A model generated the notes under the pieces. That model ran no database searches and was not told where the DNA came from. It saw only the letters and a list, made by a program, of their open reading frames with translations. DNA of 64,000 bases from Alitta virens (taxonomy: Eukaryota; Annelida; Polychaeta; Phyllodocida; Nereididae). The DNA lies in contig OW028581.1 of assembly GCA_932294295.1 (NCBI GenBank), positions 9,507,526 to 9,571,525 of the forward strand, read 5' to 3'. The translations under genes and the position numbers were made by a program. The first letter of the stretch is position 1, and every line of letters begins with the position of its first letter. Below, one piece after another: positions 51,809 through 61,946 of this stretch.

Positions 51809-52202
51809 ACTGCATCAGAATTGGCACCAAAGACGAACCTGATGCCATTGTGGAGGAAGCAGTTGTGACAGAAGAAATTGCAGAAGCTGAAACAGCTCCA
51901 GAATCACCAGTCAAAGGAGAAACTGAGGCTATTGTGGAGGAAGCCGTTGTGATAGAAGAAATTACAGGAGCTCAAGCTGCACCAGTTTCACCAGGCAAGG
52001 AAGAACCTGAAGCTGTTCTTTAGCAAGCAATAGTGACAAAAGATGTCACAGGAGCTGAAACTGCACCAGAAACATTGTCAAAGAAGAACCTGATGCTATT
52101 GTGGAAGAAGCAGTTGTGACAGAAGAAGCTACAGAAGCCGAAGTGGCACCAGAATCACTAGTCAAAGAAGAACATGAGTCTGTTGTGGAGGATGCCGTTT
52201 TG

Positions 52203-52232
52203 AGAGAAGAGAGTAGCTTGGTCAGGTGATCC
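52203..52232 (+). other. Candidate 5' splice sites at the end of the left array
   Basis: Three GT dinucleotides follow the last module: GAGA/GTAGCT (GT at 52213, phase 1), TTG/GTCAGG (52221, phase 0) and GTCAG/GTGATC (52226, phase 2). Only the first, the weaker match, would join in the acidic frame to the acceptor at 54,324. The best consensus match, CAG/GTGATC, would not. An in-frame TGA at 52227 ends the unspliced frame. Confidence 0.25.
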
Positions 52233-52560
52233 CTGCAGAAGTGTTTTGAACAAGCTCAGTAAAAAGCTAAGTATTTTTCATTTTTAAAGCCTTTTTCAAT
52301 CACAGTTACATGTCCTACTCCCGTTGGAATTGCTATAATATCTACTCTATAATCAAGCTGAATTTCTGACTTTTACAATCCGTTTCTCACTTGACAACTC
52401 CACAATTTTGAATCGTAGATTGTCAATACATTTTTATGTACACTGTATTATCGCCCGTTTCTGCTTAATGTAAACACAGCCTATCACGGGCTATTTGCAC
52501 CCCAACTAATAAGAGTTGTTGATTCCCAATCTTCTTCACACAGAAGCATCACAAATACTG

Positions 52561-52592
52561 CCCTTTTTTCTTTGTTTTTTCACTCCACACAG
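52561..52592 (+). other. Pyrimidine tract with CACAG, candidate 3' splice site
   Basis: A long T/C tract (52561-52585) runs into CCACACAG (AG at 52591-52592), a textbook-looking acceptor. The sequence after it stays open for 21 codons in phase 0 (starting ESPIELNF) and then meets TGA. It could be a terminal exon of an upstream transcript or chance. A second, weaker tract ending in CAATCACAG lies at 52305, 80 bases after the CAG/GTGATC donor. Confidence 0.3.
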
Positions 52593-52739
52593 GAATCTCC
52601 CATTGAATTGAATTTTCGATCTGCACTTGAACTGCCTACAAGGCCTTATCTTAGTTGATGTGATAACCAAACTGCAGTGGTCAATTATAGTATATCCAGT
52701 AAATAATACATTTTTAACTGTAAAGCTCAAAAAACATAT

Positions 52740-54060
52740 CATTGCACTTTGGGCCTTTCAAGTTTCAGAAAGGCCAACACACAAAGAACAGCACCGTGTG
52801 CTTATTGTGTTCCTAACATGAGGTAAATGTAAGCTTATGCTGCTTGGTGAAATGGCAAACTCTCTCACTAGTATTGCAAGGCTTGTATTTGAACATGGCT
52901 AAAACATCACAATACGATGGAAAATGTCCCCACAAAGACATGTGAAATGTCAGACCTTCTGTCTAATGTCCTGTGGAAGTAAAAACAACTCAGGCTTAGT
53001 TTTGTGAGATGTGCTTTGAAAGCATAAAAAGCAAATAGTTTGTCTGTGTAAATTGGAAACCTGGACCTTTTGCTGAACGGCTTACACTGATATTAATGTA
53101 ATTTTGCCTAGTATATTGACATAGCCTTCCCATACAGCAAGCCAAATTGATGTTTCAATGCCCTAGTATTATTGTCTTTGTCTGACCAACTTCGGCCCAA
53201 GTTGGCCTGACAAAGGCAAACTTGGTAATACATCCCAATTTGGCATACTATTTGGGTCACAATGTCACGTATCTGTAATATTGAAGTTTGGGTGTCATAC
53301 ATTGGTCATAGGCCGAAAACACAATATCTGGTTCTATTTGGGCCTCAAATTTTGTTAAACAGCCTAAATGAAAAAAAGGTTTGGCCACAATTGATCATAA
53401 TTGATCAATGTGTAGTAAAGCATTTTGGCCAAGTGGTTTAAAGGCAAATAAGGCAGAAAACTTTCGATCTAAGGAAAGCAACAATTTACTCTGATGTCAG
53501 TGAAATTTGATATTGCATGGCTTATAATTGGACATGGCTAAAACATGGCAGAAAAGTCCTGCTTAGCTATGCAAAATTTTCAGTTAGCAAACATTTACTT
53601 TGATGTAGCCTCTTTGTTGGCAGTAACTCGCAAGGACAACAATGAACAGCACTGTTTGCATATTGTGTTCCTGATGTAGGGGAATTTGAGTTTGTGCAGC
53701 TTATGAAATGTCAAACTCGATTTGTATTTGGACAAGGCCATAACATTGCAAATACGTCCTGGACAGCTATTTAACCGTTTTGTGGGCGGTAACCCGAAAG
53801 CCACAATTGCAAATAACTTAGTCTTACAGTTTGTGATATTTTAATTTGCAGAAAGGCCATCACACAAAGAACACCAATGTGTGCATATTGTGTTCCAGAT
53901 GTAAAGGTAATTTGAGTTTGTGCAGCTTTGTGAAATGTCAAACTCTTAGTAGCATGAAAATTTTGATATTGTATGACTAGTATTTGGACATGGCTAAAAC
54001 ATGGCAAATGTCCTGCACAGCTATTAGAAATGTTCAGTTAGCCTACATTTCCTTTGACTT
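52740..54060 (+). repeat. Diverged ~225-bp repeats within the spacer
   Basis: ATTGTGTTCC recurs at 52804, 53662 and 53887. Each time it is preceded by a block about AAAGAACA and CACTGT/CAATGT and followed by GTTTGTGCAGCTT-type sequence, a TGTCAAACTC-like block, TATTTGGACA(T/A)GGC and a run ending in CCTG.ACAGCTAT. The last two copies are 225 bp apart and the first lies 858 bp upstream. A partial copy (GGACATGGCTAAAACATGGC) sits near 53,530. It is an old, degraded tandem repeat unrelated to the 84-bp unit. Confidence 0.6.
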
Positions 54061-54125
54061 AGCATTATTTTGAGTGGTATCTTGAAACTCTTAGTAGCAT
54101 GAAAATTTTGATATTGTATGACTAG
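53940..54125 (+). repeat. Perfect 41-bp direct repeat in the spacer
   Basis: 53,940-53,980 and 54,085-54,125 are identical over 41 bases (beginning AAACTCTTAGTAGC and ending TGTATGACTAG) and differ on both sides. The 145-bp spacing is shorter than the ~225-bp repeat period. The second copy is therefore a later, separate duplication within the last repeat. Confidence 0.85.
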
Positions 54126-54298
54126 GAATTTAGCAGATCCTCCTTGAACCACTCACTACACGCAGATGTGAATGGGTACTTGGCCAGAGGCAGTGATGGT
54201 AATTGTAGAGTGCATTGACCCTAAGTGTGACTTAATGGCAGCAGGTTTGGCACATACTCCCGGTTAGTTGAGAAAGAATCATGCTTGAGCAGGTCTGC

Positions 54299-54325
54299 TA
54301 AGGGTGTCAATTGTGATTTTGCAGA
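54299..54325 (+). other. Candidate 3' splice site at the spacer/array boundary
   Basis: A branch-like CTAAG (54298-54302) lies about 25 bases before TGTGATTTTGCAG (AG at 54323-54324), and the first module base follows at once. The downstream frame AA CCG GAG GCT requires an incoming phase-1 exon. The coincidence of a good acceptor with the exact start of module similarity is the main argument for an intron. Transcript evidence is not available here. Confidence 0.45.
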
Positions 54326-54665
54326 ACCGGAGGCTATTGTGGCAGAAGCAGTTGTGACAGAAGAAGCTACAGAAGGTCAAGCTGCACCAGAATCACTAGT
54401 CAAAGAAGAACGTGAAGCTGCTCTGGAGGGAGCAAGGAATAGTGACAGAAGAAGTCACAGAAGCTGAAACAGCACCAGAAATACAGGTCAAGGAAGAACC
54501 AGATGCTATGTTGAGGAAGCAGTTGTGACAGAAGATGTTGCAGAAGCGGAAACTTCACCAGAATCACCTGTCAAAGAAGAACTGAGGCTGTTGTGGAAGA
54601 AGTAATTGTGACAGAAGAAGTTAAAGAAGTTCAATCTGCACCAGATTCACCAGTCAAGGAAGAAC

Positions 54666-55200
54666 TTGATGCTATCTTTGGAAGAAACAGTGGTGACAGA
54701 AGAAATAACAGAAGCGGACACTGCACCAGAATCACCGGTCAAAGAAGAACCTGAGGCTGTTGTGCAAGAAGCAATTGTGACAGTAGAAGCTACAGCCGCT
54801 GAAACTGCACCAGTCAAAGAACCTGAGGCTATTGTGCCAGAAGCAATTGTTACAGAAAAAGCTACAGAAGCTGACACTGCACTAGATTCACCAGTCAAGG
54901 CAGAACCTAAAACTTTTCTGGAGCAAGCAATAGTGACAGAAAAGTTACAGCAATTGTAAGTGACAGAAGCAGTTGCAGAAGCTGTAACTGCACCAGAATC
55001 ACCAGTCTTAGAAGTCCCTGAGGCTATTGTGAAAGAAGCAATTTTTTCAGAATCTCAAACTGCCCTAGATTCTCCAATCAAAGAAGAACATGAAGCTGTT
55101 CTGGAGCAGGCAATAGTGACAGAAGAACTTACAGAAGCTGAAACTGCACCTGAATCACCCATCATAGAAGAATCTGATGCTATTGCAGAGGAAGCAGTTG
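54666..55200 (+). pseudogene. Diverged acidic modules at the start of the right array
   Basis: Modules here are the least like the consensus (VQEAIVTVEATAAETAPVKEPEAIVPEA-type runs with a shortened module, then EAVAEAVTAPESPVLEV). They sit in no higher-order unit. The acidic register is broken near 54,945 (TTACAGCAATTGTAAG) and resumes at 54,960. Flanking modules at 54,325-54,660 have several one- or two-base indels. Such edge divergence is expected where unequal exchange homogenises less, so these may be closest to the ancestral single-copy state. Confidence 0.45.
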
Positions 55201-55205
55201 TACTT

Positions 55206-55860
55206 GACAGAAGAAGTTACAGAAAGTGAAGCTGCACCAGAATCGCTAGTCAAGGAAGAATGTGTGTCTGTTGTGGAGGAGGCCGTTGTGACAGAAGATG
55301 CTACAGAAGCTGAAGCTGCACATGATTTACCAGTGAAGGAAGAACCTGAAGCTGTTGTGGAGGAAGCCGTTGTGATAGAGGAAGTTACAGAACCTGAAAC
55401 AGCACCAGAATCACAGGTCAAGGAGAAACCTGATGCTATTGTGGAAAAAGAAGCAGTCGTGACAGAAGAAGAGACAGCCGCAGAAACTGCACCAGAATCA
55501 CCAGTCAAAGAATAACCTGAGGCTGTTATGGAAGAAGCAGTTGTGATAGAAGAAGTTACAGAAGCAGAAACTGCTCCAGAACCACCAGTTAAAGAAGAAC
55601 CTGAGGCTATTGTGAAAGAAGCAATTGTGACAGAAGAAGTTACAGAAGCTGAAGATGCACCAGAATCACTAGTCCAGGAAGAACGTGAGTCTGTTGTGGA
55701 AGAAGCAATTGTTACAGAAACTGATACTGCACCAGATTCACCAGTCAAGTCAGAACCTGAAACTGTTCTGGAGGAAGCAATAGTGACAGAAGAAGTTACC
55801 GAAGCTCAAGAAGAACTGAAGGCTGTTGTGGAAGAAGTAGTAGTGATAGAGCAAGTTACA
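55206..55860 (+). pseudogene. Acidic frame segment with one stop near the right-array edge
   Basis: Acidic register from about 55,206 to 55,860 with TAA at 55513 in the GTCAAAGAATAACC context, the same nonsense position as canonical module 10. The modules resemble 8, 9, 10, 17, 18 and 19. In the module-18 relative the frame is intact (GTTACAGAAACTGATACTGC), unlike the canonical -1 copy. The register is lost at GTTACAGTGCTGAAAC. Confidence 0.45.
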
Positions 55861-56800
55861 GTGCTGAAACTGCACCAAAATCACCAGAATCACCAGTCAA
55901 AGAAGAACGTGTGTCTGTTGTAGAGAAAACAATCCTGACTGAAGATGTTACAGAAGCTGAATCAGCACCTGAGTCACCAGTCAAAGAACCTCAGGATATT
56001 GTGGAGGAAACAATTGTAACAGAATAAGTTACAGAAGCTCAAGCTGCACCAGAAGCATGAATCAAAGAAGAACCTGAGGCTGTTGTGAAAGATAGCAGTT
56101 GTTGCAGAAGCTGAAGCTGGACCAGAATGGCTCTTCAAGGAAGAACGGGAAGCCATTGTGACAGGAGAAGTTACCGAAGCTGAAACCAGACTGGAATCAC
56201 CAGTCAAAGAAGAATCTCAGGCTGTTGTGGAAAAAGCAATTGTTACACAAGAAGATACAGAAGCTAAAGCTGCTCAAAAATCACCAGTCAAACAAGGACG
56301 TGAGTCTGTTGTGGAGGAAGCCGTTGTGACAGAAGAAGTTACAGAAACTGTAGCTGGACCTGAATTGCACTTCAAGGAAGAACGTGAGTCTGTTGTCGAG
56401 GAAACCATCCTGACTGAAGATGTTACAGAAGCTGAATAAGTGCCTGAGTCACCAGTGAAAGAACCTCAGAATATTGTGGAGGAAGCAATTGTCACAGAAG
56501 AAGTTACAGAAGCTCATGCTGCACCAGAATCACCAGTCAAAGACGAACTTGATGCCATTGTAGAAGAAGCAGTTTTGACAAAAAATTGCAGAAGCTGAAA
56601 CAGCTCCAGAATCACCAGCCAAAGAAGAACTGGAGGAGGAAGCCGTTGTGACAGAGGAAGTTACAGAAACTGAAATAGCACCAGAATCACAGGTCAAGGA
56701 AGAACCTGAGGCCATTGTGGAAGAAGCAGTCATGACAAAAGAAGAGACAGCCACTGAAACTGCACCAGAATCACCAGTCAAAGAATAACCTGAGGCTATT

Positions 56801-57271
56801 GTGGAAAAAGAAATTGTGACAGAAGAAGTTACAGAAGCTGAAGCTGCTCCAGAATCATCAGTCAAAGGAGGACATGAGTCTGTTGTGGAGGAAGCTGTTG
56901 TGATAGAAGAAGTTAAAGGAGCTCAACCTGCACCAGTTTCACCAGTCAAGGAAGAACCTGAGAGTGTTCTGGAGCAAGCAATAGTGACAAGAGATGTTAC
57001 AGAAGCTACAACAGCACCAGAGTCACAGGTAAAGGAAGAACCTGAAGCTATTGTGGAAGATGCAGTTGTGATAGAAGAAGTTACCGAAGCTCAAGCTGCG
57101 CCAGAATCACCAGTCAAAGTAGAACTGAAGGTAGTTGTGGAAGAAGTAGTTGTGATAGAGGAAGTTACTGAAGCTGAAACCACACTGGAATCACCAGTCA
57201 AAGAAGAACCTGAGGCTGTTGTGGAAGAAGCTGTTGTTAGAACAATAATCATCCGTCAAAGAAGAACCTGA
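56801..57271 (+). pseudogene. Acidic frame segment, partner of 36,995
   Basis: Same modules and same derailment as the left partner, 19,806 bp away. It differs at VKVELKVVVEEVVV, where the left copy has VKEELKVVVEELVV. The modules upstream of 56,766 differ (a right-array-specific, already broken series). The frame is therefore inherited through the duplication and is not maintained locally. Confidence 0.45.
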
Positions 57272-57847
57272 GGCTGTTATGTAAGACGCAGTTATGACAG
57301 ACAAAGTTAAAGAAGCTGAGGCTGTACCAGAATCACCAGTCAAATAGGAACTTGAGGCTATTGTGGAGGAAGCCGTTGCGACAGAAGAAGTTACCAAAGC
57401 TGAAACTGCACCAGAATCACCAGTCAAACAAAAACTTGAATCTGTTGTGGAAGAAGCATTAGCGACACTAGAAATTGCAGCAGCTGAAACTGCACTAGAG
57501 TCACCAGTCAAAGAAGAACCTGAGGCCATTGTAAAAGAATCATTTGTGACAGAAGAAGTTACAGAAGCTGAAGATGCACCAGAATCGCTAGTCCAGGAAA
57601 AACGTGAGTCTGTTGTGGAAGAAACAATTGTTACAAAGAAGTTACGGAAACTGACACTGCACCAGATTCACCAGTCAAGTCAGAACCTGAAACTGTTCTG
57701 GAGCAAGCAACAATGACAGAAGAAGTTACCGAAGCTCAAGCTGCACCAGACTCACCAGTGAAAGAAGAACGTGTGTCTGTTGTGGAGGAAACAATCCTGG
57801 CTGAAGATGTTACAGAAGCTGAATCAGCACCTGGGTCACCAGTCTAT

Positions 57848-58672
57848 GAACCTCAGGATATTGTGGAGGAAGCAATTGTTACAGAAGAAGTTACAGAAGC
57901 TCAAGCTGTACCAGAATCACCAGTCAAAGAAGAACTGAAGGCAGTTGTGGAAGAAGTAGTTGTGATAGAGGAAGTTACCGAAGCTGAAACCACACTGGAA
58001 TCACCAGTCAAAGACGAACTGAAAGAAGTTGTGGAAGAAGTAGTTGTGATAGAGGAAGTTACCGAAGCTAAAACCACACTGGAATCACCAGTCAAAGAAG
58101 AACCTGAGGCTGTTGTGAAAGATAGCAGTTGTTGCAGAAGCTGCAGGTGGACCAGAATGGCTCTTCAAGGAAGATTGCGAGTCTTTTGTGGTGGAAACTG
58201 CTGTGACAGGACAAGTTAAAGAAGCTGAAACTGCACCAGAATCGCCAGTCAAAGAAGAACTTGAATCTGTTGTGGAAGAAGCATTAGCGACACATGAAAT
58301 TGCAGCAGCTGAAACTGCACTAGAGTCACCAGTCAAAGAAGAACCTAAGGCTATTGTGAAAGAAGCATTTGTGACAGAAGAAGTTACAGAAGCTGAAGAT
58401 GCACCAGAATCGCTAGTCCAGGAAGAACGTGAGTCTGTTGTGGAAGAAGCAATTGTTACAAGGAAGTTACGGAAACTGACACTGCACCAGATTCACCAGT
58501 CAAGTCAGAACCTGAAACTGTTCTGGAGCAAGCAACAATGACAGAAGAAGTTACCGAAGCTCAAGCTGCACCAGACTCACCAGTGAAAGAAGAACGTGTG
58601 TCTGTTGTGGAGGAAACAATCGTGGCTGAAGATGTTACAGAAGCTGAATCAGCACCTGGGTCACCAGTCTAT
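57848..58672 (+). repeat. 825-bp higher-order repeat in the right array
   Basis: Same 10-module unit as at 38,042, lying inside the 19,806-bp-offset duplication. The next unit (58,673-59,750) is 1,078 bp long because three extra modules were inserted at 58,757-59,009. One of these carries the +1 T lesion, giving 825 + 252 + 1. TAT replaces the stop at 57845, 58670 and 59748. Confidence 0.88.
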
Positions 58673-59750
58673 GAACCTCAGGATATTGTGGAGGAAGCAA
58701 TTGTTACAGAAGAAGTTACAGAAGCTCAAGCTGTACCAGAATCACGAGTCAAAGAAGAACCTGAGGCTGTAGTGAAAGAAGCAATTGTGACAGAAGATGT
58801 TACAGAAGCTGAAGATGCACCAGAATTTGCTAGTCCATGAAGAATGTGAGTATGTTGTGGAAGAAGCAATTGTTACAAAAGAAGTTACAGAAACTGACAC
58901 TGCACCAGATATGCCAGTCAAGTCAGAACCTGAAACTGTTCTGGTGCAAGCAATAGTGAAAGAAGAAGTTACAGAAGCTCAAGCTGTACCAGAATCACCA
59001 GTCAAAGAAGAACTGAAGGCAGTTGTGGAAGAAGTAGTTGTGATAGAGGAAGTTACCGAAGCTGAAACCACACTGGAATCACCAGTCAAAGACGAACTGA
59101 AAGAAGTTGTGGAAGAAGTAGTTGTGATAGAGGAAGTTACCGAAGCTAAAACCACACTGGAATCACCAGTCAAAGAAGAACCTGAGGCTGTTGTGAAAGA
59201 TAGCAGTTGTTGCAGAAGCTGCAGGTGGACCAGAATGGCTCTTCAAGGAAGATTGCGAGTCTTTTGTGGTGGAAACTGCTGTGACAGGACAAGTTAAAGA
59301 AGCTGAAACTGCACCAGAATCGCCAGTCAAAGAAGAACTTGAATCTGTTGTGGAAGAAGCATTAGCGACACATGAAATTGCAGCAGCTGAAACTGCACTA
59401 GAGTCACCAGTCAAAGAAGAACCTAAGGCTATTGTGAAAGAAGCATTTGTGACAGAAGAAGTTACAGAAGCTGAAGATGCACCAGAATCGCTAGTCCAGG
59501 AAGAACGTGAGTCTGTTGTGGAAGAAGCAATTGTTACAAGGAAGTTACGGAAACTGACACTGCACCAGATTCACCAGTCAAGTCAGAACCTGAAACTGTT
59601 CTGGAGCAAGCAACAATGACAGAAGAAGTTACCGAAGCTCAAGCTGCACCAGACTCACCAGTGAAAGAAGAACGTGTGTCTGTTGTGGAGGAAACAATCG
59701 TGGCTGAAGATGTTACAGAAGCTGAATCAGCACCTGGGTCACCAGTCTAT

Positions 59751-61409
59751 GAACCTGAGGATATTGTGGAGGAAGCAATTGTTACAGAAGAAGTTACAGA
59801 AGCTCAAGCTGTACCAGAATCACCAGTCAAAGAAGAACCTGAGGCTGATGTGAAAGAAGCAATTGTGACTGAAGAAGTTACAGAAGCTGAAGATGCACCA
59901 GAATTCGCGGTCCAGGAAGAATGTGAGTATGTTGTGGAAGAAGCAATTGTTACAAAAGAAGTTACAGAAACTGAAGCTGGACCTGAATTGCTCTTCAAGG
60001 AAGAACGTGAGTCTGTGGTGGAAGAAGCAGTTGTGATAGAAGAAGTTACAGAAGTTGAAACTGCACCAGAATCACCAGTCAAAGAAGAATGTGTCTGTTG
60101 TGGAGGACACCATCCTGACTGAAGATGTTACAGAAGCTGAATCAGTGCCTGAGTCACCAGTGAAAGAACCTCAGGATATTGTGGAGGAAGCAATTGTTAC
60201 AGAAGAAGTTACAGAAGCTTAAGCTGCACAAGAATCACCGGTCAAAGACGGACCTGATGCCATTGTGGAGGATGCAGTTGTGACAGAAAAATTGCAGAAG
60301 CTGAAACAGCTCCAGAATCACCAGTCAAAGAAGAACCTGAGGCTGTTGTGGAGGAAGCCGTTGTGACAGAGGAAGTTACAGATGCTGAAACAGCACCAGA
60401 ATCACAGGTCAAGGAAGAACCTGATGCTATTGTGGAAGAAGCAGTCGTGACAGAAGAAGAAACAGCCGCAGAAACTGCACCAGAAGCACCAGTCAAAGAA
60501 TAACCTGAGGCTATTGTGGAAGAAGAAATTGTGACAGAAGAAGTTACAGAAGCTGAAGCTGCTCCAGAATTACCAGTCAAAGGAGGACATGAGTCTGTTG
60601 TGCAGGAAGCTGCTGTGATAGAAGAAGTTAAAGGAGCTCAACCTGCACCAGTTTCACCAGTCAAAGAAGAACCTGAAACTGTTCTGGAGCAAGCAATAGT
60701 GACAAGAGATGTTACAGAAGCTAAAACGGCACCAGAATCACAGGTAAAGGAAGAACCTGATGCTATTGTAGAAGATGCAGTTGTGATAGAAGAAGTTGCA
60801 GAAGCTGAAGCAGCACCAGAATCACCAGTCAAAGAAGAACCTGAGGCTGTTGTGAAAGATAGCAGTTGTTGCAGAAGCTGAAGCTGGACCAGAATGGCTC
60901 TTCAAGGAAGAATGTGAGTCTGTTGTGGTGGAAACCGCTGTGATAGGACAAGTTACAGAAGCTGAAACTGCACCAGAATCGCCAGTCAAAGAAGAACTTG
61001 AATCTGTTGTGGAAGAAGCATTAGCGACACAAGAAATTGCAGAAGCTGAAACTGCACTAGAGTCACCAGTCAAAGAAGAACCTGAGGCTATTGTGAAAGA
61101 AGCATTTGTGACAGAAGAAGTTACAGAAGCTGAAGGTGCACCAGAATCACTAGTCCAGGAAGAACGTGAGTCTGTTGTGGAAGAAGCCATTGCAACAAAG
61201 AAGTTACAGAAACTGACACTGCACCAGATTCACCAGTCAAGTCAGAACCTGAAACTGTTCTGGAGCAAGCAACAATGACAGAAGAAGTTACCGAAGCTCA
61301 AGCTGCACCAGACTCACCAGTCAAAGAAAAACGTTTGTCTGTTGTGGAGGAAACAATCCTGGCTGAAGATGTTACAGAAGCTGAATCAGCACCTGGGTCA
61401 CCAGTCTAA
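59751..61409 (+). repeat. 1,659-bp higher-order repeat copy in the right array
   Basis: Near-identical partner of 30,840-32,498 at an offset of 28,911 bp. It has the same repaired module 2 (59901), the same private TAA (60220) and the same GGACACCATCC variant (60106 here, 31195 there). It is preceded by an 825-bp-type unit and not by a 1,660-bp unit, so the left breakpoint of the duplication lies close to 59,751. Confidence 0.9.
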
Positions 61410-61946
61410 GAACCTCAGGATATTGTGGAGGAAGCAATTGTTACAGAAGAAGTTACAGAAGCTCAAGCTGTACCAGAATCACCAGTCAAAGAAGAACCTG
61501 AGGCTGATGTGAAAGAAGCAATTGTGACTGAAGAAGTTACAGAAGCTGAAGATGCACCAAAATTCGCGGTCCAGGAAGAATGTGAGTATGTTGTGGAAGA
61601 AGCAATTGTTACAAAAGAAGTTACAGAAACTGAAGCTGGACCTGAATTGCTCTTCAAGGAAGAATGTGAGTCTGTGGTGGAAGAAGCAGTTGTGATAGAA
61701 GAAGTTACAGAAGTTGAAACTGCACCAGAATCACCAGTGAAAGAAGAATGTGTCGGTTGTGGAGGAAACCATCCTGGCTGAAGATGTTACAGAAGCTGAA
61801 TCAGCACCTGGGTCACCGGTCTAAGAACCTCAGGATATTGTGGAGGAAGCAATTGTTACAGAAGTAGTTACAGAAGCTCAAGCTGTACCAACCTGAGGCT
61901 GTTGTGAAAGAAGCAATTGTGACAGAAGAAGTTACAGAAGCTGAAG

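Larger units (their letters stand above)
1..52210 (+). repeat. Left array of 84-bp acidic-module minisatellite
   Basis: The whole stretch is head-to-tail copies of an 84-bp unit, all in one orientation. In the acidic frame a typical module begins EPEAVVEEA, continues VTEEVTEAE and ends APESPVKE, giving 28 residues rich in Glu, Val, Ala, Thr and Pro with about one Lys. This predicts a strongly negative, disordered chain without hydrophobic segments or cysteine pairs. Variation is often at third codon positions (TCA/TCG, GAA/GAG, GCT/GCC/GCA), which suggests past coding use. The array is already running at base 1. It ends near 52,210, where a module changes into GAG AGT AGC TTG GTC AGG TGA and similarity stops. 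About 630 modules fit here. Frameshifts and stops recur every 0.1-1 kb, so it is not one open gene. The composition recalls PEVK-type or neurofilament-like disordered repeats, but no family is assigned. Confidence 0.97.
52211..54324 (+). other. Non-array AT-rich spacer; candidate intron
   Basis: No 84-bp modules occur in these 2.1 kb. Base composition changes from purine-rich to AT-rich. I see no credible protein: the open frames are at most about 80 codons, on both strands, without recognisable motifs. I find no AATAAA signal, tRNA or complete transposon. It contains diverged ~225-bp repeats (52.75-54.13 kb), a pyrimidine tract ending in CACAG at 52,592, and a splice-acceptor-like end at 54,324. 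The array resumes exactly there, in the same orientation. The simplest reading is an intron splitting one repeat-encoding region. The alternative is the natural 3' end of one array followed by a separate array. Confidence 0.6.

Noticed and set aside
1..52210. CRISPR array or other prokaryotic repeat system
   Set aside because: Repeats are directly contiguous, translate as modules and lack unique spacers; no cas-like genes and no bacterial gene structure are present.
53411..53460. tRNA-derived SINE or tRNA (TGGCCAAGTGG resembles an A box of Ser/Leu tRNA)
   Set aside because: No B box, cloverleaf or A-rich tail follows; an isolated 11-base match is not enough.
52536..54007. Small open frames of 60-80 codons on both strands of the spacer
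   Set aside because: They have no repeat, domain or compositional support and are of the length expected by chance in AT-rich DNA.
52211..54324. Transposon insertion splitting the array
   Set aside because: I see no terminal inverted repeats, target-site duplication of module sequence or element protein; the modules on the two sides do not continue one interrupted module.
55155..55748. Reverse-strand Ser/Thr-rich protein of about 197 codons (and many similar ones)
   Set aside because: It is a shadow of the 84-bp period; its composition is the complement of the acidic codons, and its ends are set by array indels and not by a plausible start.
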